From Oscillospiraceae bacterium (lineage in GTDB: Bacteria > Bacillota > Clostridia > Oscillospirales > Oscillospiraceae), in contig WRAO01000015.1 of assembly GCA_009780175.1 (NCBI GenBank), forward strand, positions 1 to 49,675: a stretch of DNA of 49,675 nucleotides, read 5' to 3'. The position numbers were made by a program, and so were the translations under genes. Shown one piece after another: positions 48,167 through 49,675 of the stretch. The stretch's first letter is position 1; each line of letters begins with the position of its first letter. Under the pieces are notes generated by a model. The model did no database searches and had not been told where the DNA came from. It saw only the letters and a program-made list of their open reading frames with translations.

Positions 48167-49458
48167 TGAGGTCTGTCACGGTGGTGGGCGCGGGGCTGGC
48201 GGGTTGCGAGGCGGCTTGGCAGTTGGCGGAGCGCGGTATTTATGTAAACTTAATTGAGATGAAGCCGGGAAAACGGAGTGAGGCGCATGAGCGGTCGGAT
48301 TTTGCCGAGCTTGTGTGTTCGAACTCTCTGCGGTCGGATCGCTTGGAGAATGCTGTGGGGCTGTTGAAGGCGGAGATGCGGCTTTTGAACAGCGTCATTT
48401 TGCGGGCGGCGGATGAGACACGGGTCGAGGCGGGCGGTGCGCTTGCGGTGGATCGGGCGGGGTTTTCGGAGGCTGTGACGCGGTTGATTTGTGGGCATCC
48501 GATGATCTCTGTGGAATCTCGGGAAGTGACGGAGATTCCGGAGGGGGATGTGATTATTGCCACCGGGCCGTTGACGTCTGACGCGATGGCGGGGGCGATT
48601 GGTGGGCTGGTGGATAGCGGGTTTCTGCATTTCTACGATGCGGCGGCGCCGATTGTTAGTTTGGAGAGCGTGGATATGGATCGGGCGTTTTATGCGTCGC
48701 GGTATGGCAAGGGTGATCCGGATTATGTCAACTGCGGCATGAATGAGGCGGAATATCGGGCGTTTTATGAGGCTTTGATTTCGGCTCAGGAGGCCAAGGT
48801 GCATGGGTTTGAGCAGGATAAGGTGTTTGAGGGCTGCATGCCGGTTGAGGTGATGGCGCGGCGCGGGATTGATACCTTGCGGTTTGGGCCGTTGAAACCG
48901 GTGGGCTTGGATCATCCGGAGACGGGTGAGAGATATTACGCGGTTGTTCAGCTGCGGCGGGATAATGCGGCGGGGACGATGTATAATTTGGTGGGATTTC
49001 AGACGCATTTGACCTTCCCGGAACAGAAGCGGGTGTTTTCTATGATTCCGGCATTACGGAACGCGGAGTTTTTGCGGTATGGGGTGATGCATCGGAATAC
49101 GTATTTGGATTCGCCGCGGCTGTTGGATCGGTATTATCGGATGCGGCGGGAGCCGCGGATTCGGTTTGCGGGGCAGATTACGGGCGTTGAGGGCTACGTG
49201 GAGTCGGCGGCTTCGGGCTTGTTGGCTGGGGTGGAGTTGGCGCGGGAATTGCGCGGCGAGCCGTCGGTTGATTTTCCGAGGACGACGGCGATTGGGGCGT
49301 TGGCGCTGTATGTGAGTGATGCGTCGGTCGGGGAGTTTCAGCCGATGAATGTGAATTTTGGGATCATTGATCCTCTGGGCTATAAGGTCAAGGGGAAGGC
49401 GAATAAGAATGCGGAGATTGCGGCGCGGGCGTTGGACGTGATTGAACGGTTGACATAA
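48163..49458 (+). CDS. trmFO: Folate/FAD-dependent tRNA m5U54 methyltransferase TrmFO
   Basis: Makes 5-methyluridine at position 54 of tRNA using methylene-tetrahydrofolate and FADH2, the Gram-positive route. FAD loop V-G-A-G-L-A-G-C-E-A-A at the start, then F-A-E-L-V-C-S-N-S-L-R-S-D and a conserved N-C-G-M-N-E-A-E-Y near 190, and F-Q-P-M-N-V-N-F-G-I near 400. 431 aa normal. Start overlaps the topA stop as ATGA. Confidence 0.95.
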   Translation: MMRSVTVVGAGLAGCEAAWQLAERGIYVNLIEMKPGKRSEAHERSDFAELVCSNSLRSDRLENAVGLLKAEMRLLNSVILRAADETRVEAGGALAVDRAGFSEAVTRLICGHPMISVESREVTEIPEGDVIIATGPLTSDAMAGAIGGLVDSGFLHFYDAAAPIVSLESVDMDRAFYASRYGKGDPDYVNCGMNEAEYRAFYEALISAQEAKVHGFEQDKVFEGCMPVEVMARRGIDTLRFGPLKPVGLDHPETGERYYAVVQLRRDNAAGTMYNLVGFQTHLTFPEQKRVFSMIPALRNAEFLRYGVMHRNTYLDSPRLLDRYYRMRREPRIRFAGQITGVEGYVESAASGLLAGVELARELRGEPSVDFPRTTAIGALALYVSDASVGEFQPMNVNFGIIDPLGYKVKGKANKNAEIAARALDVIERLT

Positions 49459-49487
49459 TGCGTGAGATTGAGAGAGGGGCGACGGAG

Positions 49488-49675
49488 ATGAGAATTATCG
49501 TAGACGCTATGGGTGGGGATTTTGCGCCGGGGGCGGCTGTTGAAGGGGCTTTGATGGCGGTGAAGGCGTTTGGGGTGGATGTGACCTTGGTGGGTCGGGA
49601 GGCGGAGATTTTGGCTGTGCTGGCGAAGCAGGGTCATAAGGTGCCGCCGAAGGGCATTGAAATCGTTGATACTGC
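49488..49675 (+). CDS. plsX: Phosphate acyltransferase PlsX (partial)
   Basis: Only the first ~62 residues are in the window. The opening M-R-I-I-V-D-A-M-G-G-D-F-A-P matches PlsX, which makes acyl phosphate from acyl-ACP for phospholipid synthesis, followed by V-T-L-V-G-R and a P-P-K-G-I-E-I-V-D pattern. ATG 49488 has GAGGGG upstream; an in-frame ATG at 49458 overlaps the trmFO stop but lacks a site. Confidence 0.9.
   Translation, partial: MRIIVDAMGGDFAPGAAVEGALMAVKAFGVDVTLVGREAEILAVLAKQGHKVPPKGIEIVDT

Overview
The window comes from a chromosome of a spore-forming Firmicute of the class Clostridia, most like the Oscillospirales/Ruminococcaceae. Evidence: spo0A, CotF-type coat proteins and a GerS-like germination lipoprotein next to alr; the Gram-positive pairs MurT/GatD and IreB; folate-dependent TrmFO; and Gram-positive lipoproteins. 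GC content is moderately high. The left edge falls in non-coding DNA and the right edge cuts plsX. I saw no rRNA, tRNA, CRISPR array, integrase or transposase. Most of the window is chromosomal core, broken up by short dispersed repeats.

Layout. 0.4-0.9 kb: lone lipoprotein. 1.4-6.9 kb (+): murT-gatD, asp23, nusB-xseA-xseB-ispA. 6.9-9.1 kb: repeat-truncated small CxxC gene facing an XRE regulator across two matching operator palindromes, then (-) a Pro/Glu-rich protein and two coat proteins. 9.1-11.5 kb (-): gerS-like, alr and an orphan mazF. 11.6-16.9 kb (+): pheS, a DUF3137 gene, pheT, ireB and a zinc-ribbon membrane protein. 17.0-18.4 kb (-): DacF-type carboxypeptidase. 18.5-21.2 kb (+): ComEA-like protein and a two-component system. 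21.3-23.8 kb: a 50-residue Cys/His-rich mini-gene (-), an Fe-S aldo/keto reductase and three AT-rich small membrane proteins. 23.9-26.7 kb (-): asd-dapA-dapB. 26.9-28.3 kb (-): lipoprotein hydrolase. 28.4-30.5 kb (+): queA and spo0A. 30.5-33 kb: DUF4830 protein (-), lipoprotein and UgpC-type ATPase (+). 33.5-38.8 kb (+): CdaR/PucR-like regulator, ftsE-ftsX, M23 peptidase, S41 protease. 38.8-41.5 kb: three poorly known genes, one a DUF1294-metallophosphoesterase fusion. 41.5-49.7 kb (+): greA, lysS, RNA methyltransferase, dprA, topA, trmFO, plsX.

Themes. Cell-wall synthesis and remodelling recur (MurT/GatD, alr, DacF, the lysine/DAP operon, ftsEX with M23 and S41 peptidases, IreB). Sporulation is the second theme (spo0A with three 0A-like boxes at exact 10-bp spacing, coat genes, GerS-like protein). 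The least ordinary items are: the hidden Cys/His mini-gene; a nested palindromic region between greA and lysS; a hairpin that can hide the ribosome site of a coat gene; the XRE/CxxC divergent unit with operators 33 bp apart; and a mosaic repeat family that sits just after stop codons and appears to have truncated at least one gene.

All calls come from reading the sequence and from remembered family features; no database search was run.
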